NCBI RefSeq assembly: GCF_020360975.1
Contig: NW_025408670.1
Span: 5,208,001 to 5,272,000, forward strand
Reading direction: 5' to 3'
DNA length: 64,000 bases
From: Hirsutella rhossiliensis
Lineage: Eukaryota; Ascomycota; Sordariomycetes; Hypocreales; Ophiocordycipitaceae
The notes below the pieces were generated by a model. That model did not search any database and had not been told where the DNA came from. It saw nothing but the letters and a program-made list of their open reading frames with translations. This document shows positions 36,700 to 50,800 of the stretch, piece by piece. Each line of letters begins with the position of its first letter. The first letter of the stretch is position 1. The position numbers and the translations under genes are program-made.

Positions 36700-37170
36700 T
36701 AGCTGCACTAACGTGGCAAAGGAGGGAGCCGCGCTAGCGTAAAGATTATATACACCTATAAGCCTAGGGCAGCTTAATTCGTTTAAATAACGTATCTTCG
36801 CGATTATCGCGAGATATGCGTATATTGCGTCGTATATTGCGGCCCGGCTAATAGTCCGGCCTTGGCTACGTGGGCGTAGGCTGCGTAGCTGGGATGACCT
36901 CCTCTACCGACGAGGCCGGCGTAGCCCTTGCACCTCTGCCCCGTCTCCCTCGAGATCCCCTTCCCCGTGTATTTACGCGCGCTCGCGATCTTCCTAATAA
37001 CGGCCGGGTAGAGCCCTAACTGCCTCCTTTATCGATCTCGGCTTATATGCGCGTGCGGCGTACGCTGGCGTTGAGGCAGCGGGTGCTTGCCTGACTAGAC
37101 CGCGGTAGCCGTCTCTGCGTGCCTCTAACTAACTATAAGGCCGGCTACGAAGCTAGCTACACGGTATCGT
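36700..37170 (+). repeat. Left copy of an inverted pair bounding the 25-kb repeat block
   Basis: This sequence matches the reverse complement of about 61760-62230. Shared landmarks are ACCTAA-TTAGCTGC, AGCTTAATTCGTTTAAATAACG and CGGCCCGGCTA-TAGTCCGGCC. An ATG follows at 36892, opening a frame that starts M-T-S-S-T-D-E-A-G-V-A. In this copy the frame is broken by RIP stops after about 40 codons. A TATA-like GATTATATACACC sits near 36746. It looks like the promoter and first coding bases of an unidentified repeat gene. Confidence 0.75.
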
Positions 37171-37400
37171 TGTCTTTATCTCGATATAGCCTTAGGTCTT
37201 AAGGTATAGGTAGGCTAGTATTCTTAGTAACGTAAGGTCGGCTATAGAGGCTTTAAATAATATTATAGTCTTAGATTTAAAGAAGTAGCTTATTAAGATC
37301 CTAATAGTAAGGATTAGCGTAATTCGTATATAAAAGGGGGAGCTTCTCTATTAAAGGCTTCTTAAGCTACTACTAAGGGTAAATATTATACTTTATATTA

Positions 37401-40400
37401 CGACCACGGTTAGCGGGCTATAGGAGAGCTAGCTACGTTTACGTAATAAAGCGGCTCGGAATAATAGTTAGGATAAGAAGTTACTTAGGCTTAGCTTACT
37501 TAGAGCGTATATAAGCTAAGTAAGCCTTATATAGATAGATTACTATTTAGGAGTATAGCTTATAAGTAAGCTATAATAAGCTATAAAGGGGATTACGGCT
37601 AGGACTATAATTTAAGGATAGTCTTTATAGGTATATATAGCTACCTACTTTTACTCTTTTAGATAGATAGCTCTCTAGCTTTTAATATAGATCTTTATTA
37701 CGATTCTATCTTTAATTTTAATTACCTAGTTATAGTCTATAGTCTATAACCTATTACTTATTACTAACGTAATATACTTATTATTACTTAGACTACGCCT
37801 TATTATATCTATTAATATAAACCCCTTAATAGGTTTATCCCTTAAGAATAATACTAGTCGTTATACGTTAAAAGCTCTTATTTAGTATAATACTACGTTA
37901 CTTTAAGTAATATCGTAAATATTAATATACCTATATAGTAAGCTAGATTAACTAACTCTAGAGTTATTATATTGCCTTTAAATATAATACGTAAAATTAT
38001 CGCCCTTTAATATAAGGTATAGTTACTTAGGAATAAAGGAGGTAATAAATAAGTTAGGGACTTTAAAGAAGTAGTTAAACTAAAATAGCTAAAACTATTT
38101 AATAATATTTATAGTATACTTTAAGACTTTCTTACCTAACTTAAGGCCTACTATCGGTTTTACCTTACTAAACTCTTAGACTTAGTTAAAAAGGTACTTT
38201 ATATAGGAAATTATTTATTTAGAATAATACTTACTTAGTTTAGACCTATTATAAGGGACTTTCTTAATAACTAACTAGCGCGATAAGATAATAAGATAGA
38301 TAAAGTCTTTATTAGTTTCTAAGGATTTAAAGAAGCTATTATAAAGGTATTTAAAATAACTAATAAGGAATAAAAAGCTAAATAAAAACTTTAAGAACTT
38401 TAATAAAGGATCTTAGTATTAAATTATACTATAAAGTTCTAATAAGTTACCTTAAAGCTTAATTAAGATAACGAACCTCTTATATTACGATTTTATAATA
38501 AGCTTAAAGAAGAAGTTAAAAATAAACTTTATAAGGAAAATCGACTTAATAACCTCTTAAACTATATTACTATAGTAGTATAAATCGATAATAGATAATA
38601 CGCGCGATACTAAGAAAAGAAATAAGGAAAAGGAAACTAAAACCCTTCTTATAAGAATAACTTTAACTAATACGCTAACTATAAAAAAAAGTATAAAACT
38701 CTTATTACTTATACTTATATAATTAACCTAGGTAAGATAAATCTAAATATAATATAAAAAAGTAAAAGAAAGTATTTTAATTATAAGAAACTTAGATATT
38801 ACTTTAAAGAATATAAATAACCTTATAAGGAGAAGAAAACCTATTAAGTACTAGCCTTAAAAGGTAAGAAATACTTAAACGTTATTAATAGATAGGAACT
38901 AAAGTATAAACTCCTTAGTTAAACTATATACTATAACGATAAATATATAGTATACTTAAGCGATAAGAATAGTACTAGATAGTTCTTAAAGCCCTTAAAG
39001 AAGACCTTTATAATAATATAATAAAGGGATCTTAAAATATAGAAATAAGTTAAATTTATAGAACTAAAATACCCTTATCTTAAAGAAGTCTCTTAAGACT
39101 AAATTAAAAAGAATAGTAAACGATTTTAAGAGGATATATAAAATAAAGATTAATAATAATAATAAGTAGTTTATAAGTAATATAATAAAGAAGATATAAA
39201 TATAGCCCTTATACTTATAAAACTTAGATAATTACTTAAAAAGGAATAATAAAGTATTAATAATATAAGCTTTAAAGAATAAGAAATACCTAGAGAAATA
39301 AAAGATAAAAAAGAACTTATACTATTACCCTTACTATTAAAGGAAAACGCTATAATTAAAGAATACGCTTTATACTTTAAAGAATTTAAAGAAATACTTA
39401 AAATTAAAACTTAATAAATACTTTAAATTCTTATAGAAAACTAATAAGCTATATTAATTTAGTATTAACTAGTACTATATAAAGGAAACTATATTATAGC
39501 TATTATTATAGTTAATACTTTTATAGCTTTATAATAAGAATAGTAACTATAAAGAGAATTTAAAGATAATCTATAAATACTATTTACTTATAAGTACTAT
39601 AAGTATATTTTATAGATATTATATATCTACCTAAATTATATAATATACTTTTAAATAAAAGTATAATATAATACCTTCTTAGTTAGGTTTAAAGGATAAG
39701 TACTTTTAAAACCTTACTTAAGTATAAAACTAAACTATTAGAAAATCGATTAATACTACTTAAATAACTAAGTTATATTATTAGAACCTAATTATAGTAT
39801 ACTACTTAAATACTATAATAATTATAGCTTATTAATAAGATATCTTTTAAAGATATATAATATCTATAAATACGCTAAAATAAAAGAATAATATAGCGCT
39901 ACTTACTTTAAGGTATCTAAACTATTAATCTTTTAAAGACTTATATAATAAATTAAATATAATAAAGAAGATTATAATAAATATATATACCTAAACTATA
40001 GAGTTTATAAATATAAAGAAGTATAAGTATAATATAAACGATATAATAGTATACTAAAAGATTATTAGTAAGATATATAAAGGCTATAGGCTATATTTAA
40101 CTAAGAAAGAATTAATATAAAAATACTACGCGAAAAATAAAAAGATATTAAATAAAAACTTAACCTTTAGTATAAAAATAAATAAAATTATAAAGTATAG
40201 TATATAATTAACTATAAAGTAGTATAATATAAACGATATAGCGTTAAGAAATAAGAAATCTTTAATTAGCTATAAGAAATTAGTCTCTTAAGCTTTAATA
40301 TAATACTATATAACGAAAATATAAAGAAATAATATTAATAATAAATTAAAAAAGAATACCTAAATAAAATAAATAAGGACTAAGTAAAAAATAAGGTATA

Positions 40401-42579
40401 CTATTTATAAAAAGCCTATAAACTAGTATAATATAATAAGATCTAAGGACCCTATATATAGTAATAGTAAGCTATAATAACTAAATAGTATTAGATATTT
40501 AAATCGCGGGATATTATATATATATACTTTTAGACTATAGTATAGTAAGTAATTATATTTTACCTAGAGTTATTAATCGTTATTAACTTATATAAAGATA
40601 TAAGATAGATCTATATAAACTTATAAATATTAAAGGAAAGGCCTTTAACTATAATAATAGAATTATTAATATAAAGATTAATTACCTTAATATTAATATC
40701 TAGGGCTATAACGAATAAGTTAACTTTAATATTATAGATATTAAAGAATATAACCTTATATTAGGACTTCTATAGCTATAGGAGAGCAACCTACTAATTA
40801 ACTAGAAAACTAGCTAGCTATATTAAAACGAAGATATAAGTTTCTAGGACTAGTAGATTTAAGAGAAAGTAAAATTTTATAATAATTTAGCTACTAAATA
40901 AGATAAAAAAGATAACCGTTTAAGTAAATTATTATAGGCTTTAGCGATATAAATAAAAATAGTAACCGAACTAATAAATATAATAAAATCGATTAATAAG
41001 ACCTATATACAAACTAATATAGCTATATAACCTAGTATTTAATATAAATAAAATAAAGGATATAATAAGAAGATTTAAAGAGTTATTACTACTTTAAAGA
41101 AAGACCTTAAATAAATTAATAAAGAGCTTAAGTTAAGAGAAACTAGCTCTTAAAAGAAAGAATAAAGCTTATAAGATAAAATAAAGAATATCCCTTAAAA
41201 ATACTAGAAATATAATAAACTCTTTAAGGAAGAACTTAAGATAAGGTTACTTAAATATAGCTAATAAGACTATAAAATTTATCTTAAAGATAGAATAACG
41301 CTAACGTTTTATAAAATCTATAACCTAAACGAAAAGTAACTATAAACGTTATACGACTACCTTAATAAGAATCTATAAAAGGGATATATATAAATATTAA
41401 TATCTAAAGTAAGCTATTTAGTTATATTTATTTTAAAGAAAAACGGTAAGCTATAACTAATTATTAACTATAGATACTTAAACGATATTATAATAAAAGA
41501 CCGAATACTATTACCGCTTATATTAAAACTATAAGATTAATTATATAGTAAAAAATAGTTTATAGCCTTTAATCTTAAAGGCGCCTATAACTTAATATAT
41601 ATAAAAAAAGGATATAAATAGATAATAGCCTTTAAAATAAAATTTAAACTATTTAAATATTTAGTAATACTATTTAAACTTATAAATATACTAGCTACCT
41701 TTTAACGGGTAATTAATAATATCCTATATAAATACTTAGATATCTTTATAGTAATATACTTAGATAATATCTTAATTTTCTTAGATACCATAAAAGAATA
41801 TAAGGAATATATCTATAAGGTACTCTATATACTTTAAAATATAAAGTTATTAGTTAAACTAAAGAAAAGTAAGTTTTATATATAGGAAGTAAACTTCCTT
41901 AAATATACGATCTTACTAAGAAAGATATAAATATAATAAAATAAAATTAACTTAGTTAAAAAATAGCTAATATTAAAGAATATTAAGGATATATAAAGTT
42001 TCCTAGGATTTATAAATTACTACTAACGATTTATTAAAGATTTTAAAAAGATTATAGTACTATTATATAACTTAATAAAAAAGGAAAAATAATTTATATA
42101 GGACGATAAAACTAATAAAGCTTTTAAATATATTAAAACTATAATTATATAAGAACTAGTCTTAACTACCTTTAATCTAAAACGATAAATTAAACTTAAA
42201 ACCGATATATTAGACTTTACTTTAGGAGTATAAATCGGATAAAAAGATAATAAAGGAAGACTATAACTAATTATATTTTACTTAAAGAAGCTATATAGTA
42301 TAAAACTTAATTACCTTATTTATAATAAAGAATTCCTTATAATTATTTAAGCTTTTAAGGAATTTTAATACTACCTTCTTAGAAGTAAATATAAAGTTAA
42401 GGTTTATATAAACTATAAGAATATCTTATATTTTATAATAATATAATAGTTAAATAGATAATAGATCTAATAAGCTAAATACTTATTAGAATTTAACTAT
42501 AAAATAATTTATAAAAAAGGAATAGAAAACGGTTAAGCTAATACCCTTAGATAATAAAGTAACTATAATATAGGTATTA
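37401..42579 (+). mobile_element. RIP-degraded Ty3/Gypsy unit, copy A
   Basis: The unit begins at 37401 with sequence that recurs at 42580. Non-coding or LTR-like sequence runs to about 38000. A gag remnant covers about 38240-38900, with a decayed CCHC knuckle near 38780 whose Cys codons now read Tyr. Protease-like I-L-G-L-L lies near 40755. RT runs from about 41440, with N-I-L-Y-K-Y-L-D-I-F-I-V-I-Y-L-D-N near 41720-41770, and RNase H runs to about 42550. TAA/TAG stand where Gln and Trp codons were. Integrase is not found between RNase H and the next repeat start. The copy is dead. Confidence 0.8.
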
Positions 42580-45500
42580 TGACTATAGTTAGCGGGCTAT
42601 AAGAGAGCTAGCTACGTTTACGTAATAAGGCGGCTTAGAATAATAGTTAGGATAAGAAGTTACTTAAGCTTAGCTTACTTAAAGTATACGTAAGCTAAGT
42701 AAGCCTTATATAAATAGATTACTACTTAGGAGTATAGCTTATAAGTAAGCTATAGTAAGCTATAAAAGGGATTATAGCTAAGCCTATAATTTAAGGATAG
42801 TCTCTATAGGTATATATAGCTACCTACTTTTACTCCTTTAAATAAATAGCTTTTTAGCTTTTAATATAGATCTTTATTATAATCCTATCTTTAATTCTAA
42901 TTACCTAGTTATAGTCTATAGTCTATAACCTCTAACTTATTACTAATATAATATACTTATTATTACTTAGACTACGCTTTATTATATTTACTAATATAAA
43001 CCCTTCGATAGGTTTATCCCTTAAGAATAATACTAGTTATTATATATTAAAAGCTCTTATTTAATATAATACCGCGTTACTTTAAGTAATATTATAACTA
43101 TTAATATACCTATATAGTAAGCTAGATTAACTAACTTTAAAGCTACTATATTACCTTAGGATATAATATACGAGATTATTACCCTTTAATATAAGGTATA
43201 GTTACTTAGGAATAAAAGAGGTAATAGATAAGTTAAGGACCTTAAAAAAGTAGTTAAATTAAAATAGCTAGGACTATTTAATAGTACTTATAGTACGCTT
43301 TAAGACTTTCTTACTTAACTTAAGGCCTATTACTAGTTTTACCTTACTAAACTCTTAGACCTAGTCGAAAAGGTACTCTATATAGGAAATTATTTATTTA
43401 AAATAGTACTTACTTAGTTTAGACCTATTATAAGGGACTTTCTCGATAACTAATTAATATAATAAGATAATAAGATAGATAAAGTCTTTACTAGTTTCTA
43501 AGGATTTAAAGAAGCTATTATAAAGGTATTTAAAATAATTAATAAGGAATAAGAAGTTAAATAAAAACTTTAAGAACTTTAATAAAGGATCTTAGTATTA
43601 GATTATACTATAAAGTTTTATTAAGTTACCTTAAAGCTTAATTAAGATAATAAACCTCTTATATTATAATTTTATAATAAGCTTAAAGAAGAAGTTAAGG
43701 ATAAGCTTTATAAGGAAAATCGACCTAATAACCTCTTAGACTATATTACTATAGTAGTATAAATCGACGATAAATAGTATATATAACGCTAAGAAAAGAA
43801 ATAAGGAAGAGGAAACTAAAACCTTTTTTATAAAAATAACTTTAACTAACGCGCTAATTATAAAAAGAAGCGTAAAACTCTTATTACCTATACTTATATA
43901 ACTAACCTAGGTAAGATAGATCTAAATATAATATAAAAAAGTAAAAGAAAGTATTTTAACTATAAGAAACTTAGATATTACTTTAAAGAATATAAATAAC
44001 CTTATAAGGAGAAGAAAACCTACTAAGTATTAGCTTTAAAAAGTAAGAAATACTTAAACGCTATTAATAAATAAGGACTAAAGTATAAACTCCTTAGTTA
44101 GACTATATACTATAATAATAAATATATAGTATACTTAAGCGATAAGAATAATACTAGATAGTTCCTAAATCTATTAAAGAAGACCTTTATAATAATATAA
44201 TAAAGGGATCTTAAAATATAGAAATAAGTTAAATTTATAAAACCGGAATACCTTTATCTTAAAGGAGTCTCTTAAGACTAAATTAAAAAGAATAGTAAAT
44301 AATTCTAAGAAGATATATAAAATAAAAATCGATAATAATAATAGGTAGTCTATAAATAATATAATAAAGAAGATATAGATATAGCCCTTATACTTACGAA
44401 ACTTAAGTAATAACTTAAGAAGGAATAATAAAGTATCGATAATATAAGCTTTAAAAAATAAGAAATACTTAGAGAAATAAAAGATAAGAACGAACTTATA
44501 TTACTACCCTTACTATTAAGGGAAAATACTATAATTAAAGAATACGCTTTATACTTTAAAGAATTTAAAGAAATACTTAAAATTAAACCCTAATAAATAC
44601 CTTAAATTCTTATAAAAAGCTAATAAGCTATATTAATTTAATATTAACTAGTATTATATAAAGAAAACTATACTATAGCTATCGCTATAGTTAATACCTT
44701 TATAGCTCTATAATAAGAATAGTAATTATAAGGAGAATTTAAAGATAATTTATAAATACTACTTACTTATAAGTACTATAAGTATATTTTATAGATATTA
44801 TATATCTACTTAGATTATATAATATACTTTTAGATAAAGGTATAATATAATACCTTTTTAGTTAGGTTTAAAGGATAAGTACTTTTAAAACCCTACCTAA
44901 GTATAAAACTAAACTACTAGAAAATCGATTAATACTACCTAAACGACTAAGTTATATTATTAGAACCCGATTATAGTATACTACTTAAATACCGCGATAA
45001 TTATAGTTTATGAATAAGATATCTTTTAAAGATATATAAAATCTATAAATACGCTAAAATAAAGGAATAGTATAATACTACTTACTTTAAAGTATTTAAA
45101 CCCTTAATCTTTTAAAAACTTATATAATAAGCTAAATATAATAAGGAAGATTATAATAAATATATATACTTAAACTATAGAGTTTATAAATATAAAAAAA
45201 GTATAAGTATAGTATAAATAATATAATAGTATACTAAAAGATTATTAGTAATATATATAAAGGCTATAAGCTATATTCGACTAAGGAAAAATTAATATAG
45301 ACGAACTATATATAAAATAAAAAGATATAGAATAAAAACTTAATCTTTAGTATAAAAATAAATAAAATTATAAAGTATAGTATATAATTAATTATAAAGT
45401 AGTATAATATAAATAATATAGCGTTAAGAAATAAGAAATCTTTAATTAGCTATAAGTAATTAGTCTCTTAAGCTTTAATATAATACTATATAACGAAAAT

Positions 45501-46316
45501 ATAAAGAAATAATATTAATAATAAATTAAAAAAGAATACCTAAATAAAATAAATAAAGACTAAGTAAAAAATAAGGTATACTATCTATAAAAGGGCTATA
45601 GACTAGTATAATATAATAAGATCTAAGGACCCTATATATAGTAATAGTAAGCTATAGTAACTAAATAGTATTAGATATTTAAATCGCGGGATATTATATA
45701 TATATACTTTTAGACTATAGCGCGATAGGTAATTATATTTTACCTAGAGTTATTAATTATTACTAACTTATATAAAGATATAAAATAGATCTATATAAAC
45801 TTATAAATATTAAAAGAGAGGCCTTTAACTATAATAACGGAATTATTAATATAGAGATTAATTACCTTAATATTAATATCTAAGGCTATAATAAATAAGT
45901 TAACTTTAATATTATAAATATTAAAGAATATAACCTTATATTAAGACTTTTATAGCTATAAGAGAGTAACCTATTAATTAACTAAAGAACTAGCTAGCTA
46001 TATTAAAATAAAGATATAAGTTTCTAAGACTAATAGATTTAAAAGAAAGTAAAATTTTATAATAATTTAGCTACTAAATAAGATAAAAAGGATAACCGTT
46101 TAAGTAAATTATTATAGGCTTTAGCGATATAAACGAAAATAGTAACTAAACTAACGGATATAATAAAATCGACTAATAAGACCTATATACTAACTAATAT
46201 AGCTATATAACCTAGTATTTAATATAAATAAAATAAAGGATATAATATAAAGATCTAAAGAGTTATTACTACTTTAAGGAAAGACCTTAAATAAATTAAT
46301 AAAGAGCTTAAGTTAT
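42580..46316 (+). mobile_element. RIP-degraded Ty3/Gypsy unit, copy B, 3'-truncated
   Basis: This is collinear with copy A at a constant offset of about 5.18 kb. It starts with the same AGCGGGCTATA block and ends abruptly near 46316, at a point equivalent to 41137, before RT. The two copies differ mainly by C/T and G/A changes, showing independent RIP after duplication. A different LTR begins just downstream. Confidence 0.8.
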
Positions 46317-46330
46317 AAGAGTCTTTAACT

Positions 46331-47436
46331 ATTATAGGTTATAGGCTTAGGCTATAGCCTAAGCTATATAGTTATATATAGAGGGCCGGATCCTATATAT
46401 ATATATATAGGCTAGCCGCGTATAAAAGAGCTTTATATAGCTTATTAATATTATCCTATAAATAGTACCTATATATATACCTTTACTTACTCCGTAATAG
46501 TATAAGCTATTAACTAATAGATTTAATAGATATCTCCTTAGAAAGGGCGCCGCTTCCCTAAGAGAGCACCCCGCTACCCCTTAAGCGAATAGAAAGTATC
46601 GTAGCTATCTTAGAAGCGATTAAAAGCGCGACGGCTAGCGAGAAGAATAAGGTTCTCGCTATACTAAGGGAGCCGTCTATAAGACTAGCGTTAACCCCTA
46701 CGACCTCTATAATACCGGTTATAGCGGTAGTACTACTAATATAGAAGCCGCTTTTATAGCCGACTTAGGATAGTAAGCTTAAGTCCTTTTACTTCTTCCT
46801 TAGCCAGCTATAGACGAAGTTTATAATAAACGAGAAATAGGGCCTAAACGGCTATTATAATATAGCGTAGTATTCGCTCCTCTATATACTACCGGAGCCT
46901 TAAATATAGAGGATCTCTAGGTTCTAGGATAAGGGCGGCCTTAGGGGTAAACGCGACCTATAGGACTTCTTTTAATACCTTATATATACGTTCGGTAACG
47001 TATAGGAGCGGGAGAAGGCGTAGGATAGGCTATAGACCCTTAGGTAAAGGGACGGGCAGTCCTTTAGCGAATTCCTTCCTAACTTTAAAGAAACGCTCTT
47101 ATAGGCAGCGGGAACTATAGTATAGGAAGATAGCGTAAAGCTTATATAGTTATAGAACTTAATTACGCTAGCCCTATAGGAGCTACTTATCCCTATAATT
47201 ATACCTACTAACTATAGTAAGTATATAAGCTAGTTAATAAAGGTAGTATAGGGCTATAAGTAGACGCTATGTTTTTAGAAGCTTTATAAGCGTACGCTAT
47301 ATAGCGGTAACGGGATTACTACCCTTTTATAAAAAGAATAGCTAACTATTAATATAGATAGGGACACCTTAATATTAGCTACCTATATAGACCGAGCTAA
47401 ACGTAGTAGGAAGTTATTATCGAATATTCCCTATAC
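46331..47436 (+). mobile_element. LTR and gag fragment of a second Gypsy family, RIP-degraded
   Basis: The first 200 bases are LTR-like, with a TATA region near 46420. From about 46540 the plus strand reads as a gag protein, with D-F-F-x-Y-L-I-Y-T-F-G-N-V near 46965 and S-F-S-E-F-L-P-N-F-K-E-T-L near 47060. This is the capsid pattern of fungal Gypsy gag. It is cut at 47437 by a T run that starts an inverted LINE end. Confidence 0.7.
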
Positions 47437-47860
47437 TTTTTTTTTTAATATTATTACTTATATATAGCCTCTAAGGCTATAGTAAGGCTAATAAGGGCCT
47501 AGGCCCCTATTAGTAGCCCTAGCTAGCTATAGAGCCCAGGGGCTTATAACTAATTAAGGAAAGGGTAGCTATAAAGGTAGAGATAAAGGAAAGGTTAATT
47601 TAGTTCTTCTTATACGGTGTTTTTCCCCCTTAAGGGCCCTAGGGCCCCTAGGTTACTCTTTTTTAAGCTACTTAGCCGTTCCTATCTCTATTTTAGCTAA
47701 GAAGGTTAAAAGGGCTTCCCTTCCTTCCTTAGTACTATAAAGAAAAGGAAGGCTAAGGGCCTCCTTCTATCCCTTTAAGGCCTAGTATAGGACCTCTCTT
47801 TCCCTCTTATAGTTCGGGCACCTTAGGATAAGGTGCCTAGCTATATACTTTCCTTAGTAA
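47437..47860 (-). mobile_element. Inverted 3' end of the LINE family
   Basis: It starts with a T run (47437-47446), the complement of a LINE poly-A tail. It then matches the reverse complement of the last 420 bases of the LINE at 55312-61345, including its 3' UTR. It stops where the head of the next LINE copy begins. Confidence 0.8.
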
Positions 47861-50800
47861 GAAAAAAAATATTATTATATCTTTTTAGCTAACTTTTTAA
47901 AACTAAGCCTAAAATACGAAAAAAGTATACGCTTAGAACCCTCGTAAATAGTATATTACGCCCCCTTAAGTATAGCCTCGCGTAGCTACTAGCGGGTGCG
48001 TAATATACTACCGAAGATAGCAAGCTAGGCTAGGTTTTCCCCTATATAGGTAGAAAACCCTTCCCTACCCTCGCTAACTAATATATACCCCTTATAAACG
48101 TAACTAAGCCTAGACCCGACCTAGGACCCTAGCCTAAGCCTTAAGCGGGCCCCTTTAACCCCCTTTAATATAAGGGACGAAATAAGTACCTTAAAGGCTA
48201 GGGCCCGCTTAAAAGAAGCCTTAAAAGGCTAATGCCCTTTAAGGACCCTAGAAGGGAAGCTTAAAGCTAGAGACTAAGACTAAGGCTAAGAGGATATCGA
48301 GATAGAAGATAACGAAATAAGCTTAGTACCTACCTAGGCTACTAGCCCGATCTAGCCTAGCGGGCCTAGCGGGCCTAAGACTAGTATCTTTAAGCCTAGC
48401 CTATCCCTGCCTTAGGCTAGCTACTTCTAGCTAAACTAGCCCCTTAAGTAGGTAAAGGGACGAAAGAGGGCTACTATTAGTAGCCCTATTAGCCCTACGC
48501 CTACCCGGCTTATACTCTAATGCCTGTAGTAATAGCAGCCCTAGCCCTAGCCCTAGCACCCCTTCCTAAGGGACCGGGCCTAGGGCTTCCTTTAATAGGC
48601 CCTCTAGGCCCTTAAAGAAGCCTAAAAAATCGAACCCTTTTATAAGACCCTTATAAAAGGGCTCGAAAAGGTAGCTATAGGGACCCTAGACCGCTAACAG
48701 CCCCTATAATAGCCCCCGTAACAGCCCCCGCACTAGCCTAAGGCCGCTTAATAGCCTAAGGCTACGAAAGGAAATCTTAAAGCTAGCTCGTAGGCTAAGG
48801 TCGCCGTAAAGAAGGCGCCTAAGGCCCCGGCTAAGACCCCGGCTAAGGCCCCGGCTAAGGCCCTAGCTAAGGCTCCGGCTAAGGCCCTAGCTAAGAGGAA
48901 CGTAAAGGAGGACTTCTAGCTTATCCTAAAGCTAAAGAAGGGATCGCTAACGCCGACTATTAACCTTATTACTCTTTATAACGAGCTTAATAAAGCTATA
49001 AGGGAACTAGCTATATTAGCTTTATCGACTTCGAATAAAGGTAATATAGTTATAATAATAAAAGCCCTTTATATAGCGAAGAAACTTCTAGAGTAGCGGA
49101 ATAAGTAGTCCCTATACTTTAAGGGGCTGCCTATCGAATCGGCCGACCTCCCTACTAGCTAGACTAAGCTAGTAGCCTAGAGCGTCCCTAACCTCCTAGA
49201 AACCCCTATCCTCGATATCTTCGCCGTAGAGGCTAAGACCTTTAGCGGGATCGATATCCTAGGGCAGCTTAGGTAGCTAGGCACCCTAGGCCTAACGTAG
49301 AAGGTAGGATCGGTTGTCTTTATAGTCCCTTCGGAGGCTATAAGGGCCGAATACTAGAAAAAAGGCGTCTATATAGTAGGCCTATAGCTTTAAGTCGAAG
49401 TATATAAGGAATATACTATATATATATAGTATTATAGGTGCTTTTCCTTTAGCTATAACCCCTAGACCTACCGGCAGCCTATTAGGTATACCTTTTACCT
49501 AGAAAAGCACCTAACTAAGGACTATAACTGCCCTAGCTATAAGGCTAGCTAAGGCTGCTCTTACTTTAAGGTCTAATACTATAACTATAAGGGAGAATAC
49601 CTTACGACTAATAAGGTATAATATAGAGTCTATAAGGGAATAACTAATGCCTAATAGCCTTAGCCCCCTTACGCTTATAGGGCCCCTAAAGCCCCCTAGG
49701 CCCCCTAGGCCTAACTACGACCCTATTAGTATTATATAGTATAATACTAATAGGTAGGAAATAGCTAACCTATCGATCCTAGAGCAGGCCCTAGAAATAA
49801 GAGCGGACCTTATCTTATTATAAGAGCCTTACCTCTATAAGATCGATAATAGCTATATCCCTATATAATATCCGGCCTATAACGTTATAACCCCTATCCC
49901 TTCTACTAACTTTCCTAAGCTCGATAGGAGGCCTAGGGTTATAGCTTATAAGAGGAAGGAAGGCTAGATAGAAGCTAGCCCTAGCTTCGACCTCTTTTAT
50001 AATCCTAATATATAGGCTATAAGGGTAGAAGGCGCCGAGCTATTTACCCTTATTAACCTATATAACGAAAAAGAGGCTAAAGGGGCCCTAGCTAGCTAAG
50101 GCCGGTAAGGGCCCCTTATAATAGAAAGGCTACTACTATTAGCCTAGCTCCTATAGTAGCCCCTTCTACTAGTAGGGGACTTTAACTTATACTACCCTTA
50201 GTAGAACCCGTCTATAGAATCCTCTAAGGCCTATAAGGTAGAAGCCCTTATTAGCTAGCTCGACCGCTATAAGGCCTCCTTACTAACGGACCTTACGGTA
50301 GCTATAGAAGGCACCTACTAAAGGAAAAGCTTAAAAGGGACCTCGGTTATAGACCTTGCTTTTTATAGCCCCTTTAAGTAACTAACTTAGGCTAACTTCC
50401 GCTTCTTAAAGGCTATAGGCTTAGACTATAAGCCTATAGCCTTCGAAGCTAGCTTAAGGGGCCCTAATAGGCCCTTATTAGCTAGGCCTACTACCTATAA
50501 CTATAGGAAAGTAAACTAAAAGGCCTTCTTAAAACACCTAGCTAAGAAGGAATAAGACCTCTTTATAGCTATAAAGAGGGCTATAAAACGAGATAACTTA
50601 AAGGGGATAGCCTCCCTCTTAATAAGAACCCTTATAGAGGCCTTTAACGTAGCGATACCGAAAAAGAGGCCCTATAAGGGATCTAAACCCTAGTAGACCG
50701 ACGAGCTAACCTCCCTTTAGAAAGCCCTAAGCCTAGCCTAACGGGCTTATAGGCTAGCCTAGGACGAGGAGAGCTAGAAGAGCTTTATAGAGGCCTAAAA

